Below, piece after piece: positions 51,929 to 54,077 of a stretch of 54,077 nt of DNA (the stretch's first letter is position 1; each line of letters starts with the position of its first letter). The notes under the pieces are model-generated. The model saw nothing but the letters and a program-made list of their open reading frames with translations. It was not told the DNA's origin and made no database searches. Both the position numbers and the translations under genes were made by a program. Where the stretch lies: contig CAYXYU010000012.1 in assembly GCA_964469525.1 (NCBI GenBank), positions 1 to 54,077 of the forward strand. Reading direction: 5' to 3'. This DNA is from JABDCD01 sp964469525 (GTDB lineage: Bacteria > Pseudomonadota > Alphaproteobacteria > Rickettsiales > SXRF01).

Positions 51929-54010
51929 ATGCCACGTAAGACACCTTTAAAAGATTATCGCAACATCGGCATCTGCGCCCATATCGATGCGGGCAAGACG
52001 ACGACAACCGAGCGCATTCTTTATTACACCGGCAAGTCGCACAAGATCGGCGAAGTGCATGAAGGCGCGGCCACCATGGACTGGATGGAACAGGAACAGG
52101 AACGCGGCATCACCATCACCTCCGCGGCCACGACCTGCTTCTGGAAAGATCACCGCATCAACATCATCGATACGCCTGGCCACGTCGATTTCACCATCGA
52201 GGTGGAACGCTCGATGCGCGTGCTCGATGGCGCGGTTGCCGTGTTCGACTCGGTGGCCGGCGTGGAGCCGCAATCCGAAACCGTATGGCGCCAGGCCGAC
52301 AAATACCGGGTGCCGCGCATCTGCTTCGTCAATAAGATGGACCGTACGGGTGCCAACTTCCAGCGCACCGTCGACATGATGATCGACCGCCTGGGCACCG
52401 TGCCGCTGGTGATTAACCTACCGATCGGTTCGGAAGATAAGTATGAAGGCGTCGTCGACCTCATCAAGATGAAGGAAATCGTGTGGACTGGCGAAGAGCT
52501 GGGCGCGCATTTCGAAGAACGGCCCATCCGCGCCGAACTGCAGGAAGCTGCCAAAAAGGCCCGTCACGCCATGCTTGAAACGGCCGTCGAAATGGACGAT
52601 GCGGTGATGTCCAAATATCTCGATGGCACCGAGCCATCCGAAGCGGAACTCAAGGAATGCATTCGCCGCGGCACCGTGGCGTTCAAATTCGTGCCGGTGC
52701 TGAACGGCGCGGCCTTCAAGAATAAGGGCGTGCAGCCGATGCTTGACGCGGTGGTGGACTTCCTGCCGAGCCCGATCGACCGTAACGGCGGCAAGATCGA
52801 AGCACATGTTCCTGATAAGGAAGAGACGGTCATCCGCAAAGCCGATGACGCCGAGAAATTCGCCGGCCTGGCGTTCAAGATCATGACCGATCCGTTCGTG
52901 GGTTCGCTCACCTTCGTGCGTATTTATTCCGGTACGCTCAATTCCGGTTCGTATGTGCAGAACACCGTAAAAGACAACCGCGAGCGCGTCGGCCGCATGC
53001 TGCTGATGCATGCCAACAGCCGCGAGGACGTGAAGGAAGCCTATGCGGGCGATATCGTCGCGCTGGCCGGTCTCAAGAACACCACCACTGGTGACACGAT
53101 CTGCGATGTCGACCATCCGGTGATTCTCGAGCGCATGGAATTCCCCGAGCCGGTGATTGAGCTCGCCATCGAGCCGAAGACCAAGGCCGACCAGGAAAAG
53201 ATGGGCGTGGCGCTGTCGCGCCTGGCGTCGGAAGACCCGTCGCTCCGCCTTTCTACCAACGAGGAAACCGGCCAGACCATCCTGAAAGGCATGGGCGAGC
53301 TGCATCTCGAGATCATTGTCGATCGCATGAAGCGCGAATTCAAGGTGGAGGCCAATGTCGGCGCGCCCCAGGTGGCCTACCGCGAAACCATTACCAAGAA
53401 GCATCAGGTCGATTACACGCATAAAAAACAGTCCGGCGGTTCCGGCCAGTTCGCGCGCGTCATCATCGATTTCGAGCCGTTGAAACCCGGCGAAGGCTTT
53501 ATCTTTGAAAATGAAGTGGTCGGCGGCAGCGTGCCGAAGGAGTACATTCCGGGCGTGGAAAAAGGCCTGGAAGCCTCCCTGTCGAATGGCGTCGTTGCCG
53601 GCTTCCCGATGATCGACTTCAAGGCGACGCTGGTCGACGGCGCGTATCATGATGTCGACTCCAGCGCGCTGGCCTTCGAAATTGCTGCCCGCGCCGCCTT
53701 CCGCGAGGGGCTGCCGAAATGCGCCCCGGTCCTGCTCGAGCCGATCATGAAGGTCGAGGTGGTGACGCCGGAAGATTACATGGGCGACGTGATCGGCGAC
53801 TTGTCGTCGCGTCGCGGCCAGGTGACCGGCATGGACAGCCGCGGCAATGCCCGCGTCGTCGACGCCATGGTGCCGCTGGCAAGCATGTTTGGTTACGTCA
53901 ACACCCTGCGTTCGATGACGCAAGGCCGCGCGCAGTACAGCATGGAATTCCATCATTACGAACAGGTTCCGGCCAACGTGGCGGAAGAGATTAAAAAGAA
54001 AGTCGCTTAA
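51929..54010 (+). CDS. fusA: Elongation factor G
   Basis: EF-G drives translocation of tRNA and mRNA. The 693-residue protein has the P-loop AHIDAGKTTTTERIL, RGITITSA, DTPGHVDFTIEVERS, NKMDRTGAN, and the C-terminal domains through FHHYEQVPANVAEEI. The length and motifs are standard. It follows rpsG by 14 bases in the str operon. Confidence 0.98.
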   Translation: MPRKTPLKDYRNIGICAHIDAGKTTTTERILYYTGKSHKIGEVHEGAATMDWMEQEQERGITITSAATTCFWKDHRINIIDTPGHVDFTIEVERSMRVLDGAVAVFDSVAGVEPQSETVWRQADKYRVPRICFVNKMDRTGANFQRTVDMMIDRLGTVPLVINLPIGSEDKYEGVVDLIKMKEIVWTGEELGAHFEERPIRAELQEAAKKARHAMLETAVEMDDAVMSKYLDGTEPSEAELKECIRRGTVAFKFVPVLNGAAFKNKGVQPMLDAVVDFLPSPIDRNGGKIEAHVPDKEETVIRKADDAEKFAGLAFKIMTDPFVGSLTFVRIYSGTLNSGSYVQNTVKDNRERVGRMLLMHANSREDVKEAYAGDIVALAGLKNTTTGDTICDVDHPVILERMEFPEPVIELAIEPKTKADQEKMGVALSRLASEDPSLRLSTNEETGQTILKGMGELHLEIIVDRMKREFKVEANVGAPQVAYRETITKKHQVDYTHKKQSGGSGQFARVIIDFEPLKPGEGFIFENEVVGGSVPKEYIPGVEKGLEASLSNGVVAGFPMIDFKATLVDGAYHDVDSSALAFEIAARAAFREGLPKCAPVLLEPIMKVEVVTPEDYMGDVIGDLSSRRGQVTGMDSRGNARVVDAMVPLASMFGYVNTLRSMTQGRAQYSMEFHHYEQVPANVAEEIKKKVA

Positions 54011-54022
54011 AGGAGAGAATAT

Positions 54023-54077
54023 ATGACGAAGGAAAAATTTGAACGGACGAAGCCGCACTGCAACATCGGGACGATCG
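54023..54077 (+). CDS. tuf: Elongation factor Tu, N-terminal part (runs off the window)
   Basis: The ATG at 54023 follows AGGAGA with good spacing and encodes MTKEKFERTKPHCNIGTI, the EF-Tu N-terminus just before the P-loop. This is the expected fourth gene of the str operon. Confidence 0.95.
   Translation, partial: MTKEKFERTKPHCNIGTI

Noticed and set aside
52418..54058. A 546-codon open frame on the minus strand opposite fusA
   Set aside because: Antisense of a highly expressed GC-rich gene; His/Arg/Gly-rich translation typical of shadow frames.

Overview
The window is a gene-dense (about 57-60% G+C) stretch of an alphaproteobacterial chromosome. The gene order ubiG / lysC / ptsP / rodZ-like / ispG / hisS / prfA / prmC / DUF4167 / clpB, two DUF2336 proteins and a str operon (rpsL-rpsG-fusA-tuf) are typical of alphaproteobacteria. 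The type IV secretion layout (virB8-B9-B10-B11-D4 in one run) and several lineage-specific orphan genes point to a host- or prey-associated lineage near the Rickettsiales/Micavibrio-like part of the class. That placement is inference; no rRNA is present.

Layout. 1-122: start of an unknown gene leaving the window. 338-2434: an AT-rich tandem pair of GNAT-like proteins of unknown function. 2444-12776 (minus): a type IV secretion locus in transcription order virB2, virB4, virB6, virB8, virB9, virB10, virB11, virD4. The pilin gene is a separate unit with its own terminator, and virB2 and virB4 each carry a close match to the PhoB box at the same distance from a -10 hexamer. VirB4 has lost the key residues of both Walker motifs. 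13025-15671: a RidA-like gene, then a CoA-transferase operon with a TraX-like acyltransferase. 15895-18145: two DUF2336 paralogues. 18210-26858: nadK, a cold-shock protein, typA, a histidine kinase/response regulator pair, uvrB, an orphan and rnd. 26916-30875: yggU, an orphan gene flanked by an exact 74-bp duplication of the aspS start, then aspS. 30924-46270: the housekeeping block listed above. 46322-50355: clpB and a convergent M23 endopeptidase. 50499 to the end: the str operon with an extra orphan between rpsL and rpsG.

Two kinds of repeat shape the region. The first is a set of palindromic GTCAT...ATGAC elements of about 25-100 bp; one extends the C-terminus of IspG and another sits between a decayed copy of the hisS start and hisS. 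The second is a set of at least six loci made of degenerate 7-bp tandem units, usually as two mirrored arms. Each locus uses its own heptamer. They lie at gene edges or, in ubiG, in frame inside the gene.

How the parts may work together: the Pho-box pattern suggests that phosphate limitation controls the pilin and the rest of the secretion channel. VirD4 and VirB11 look catalytically intact, so a second, active VirB4 is expected elsewhere. The GNAT-like pair next to virD4 could be substrates of the system, which is a hypothesis only.
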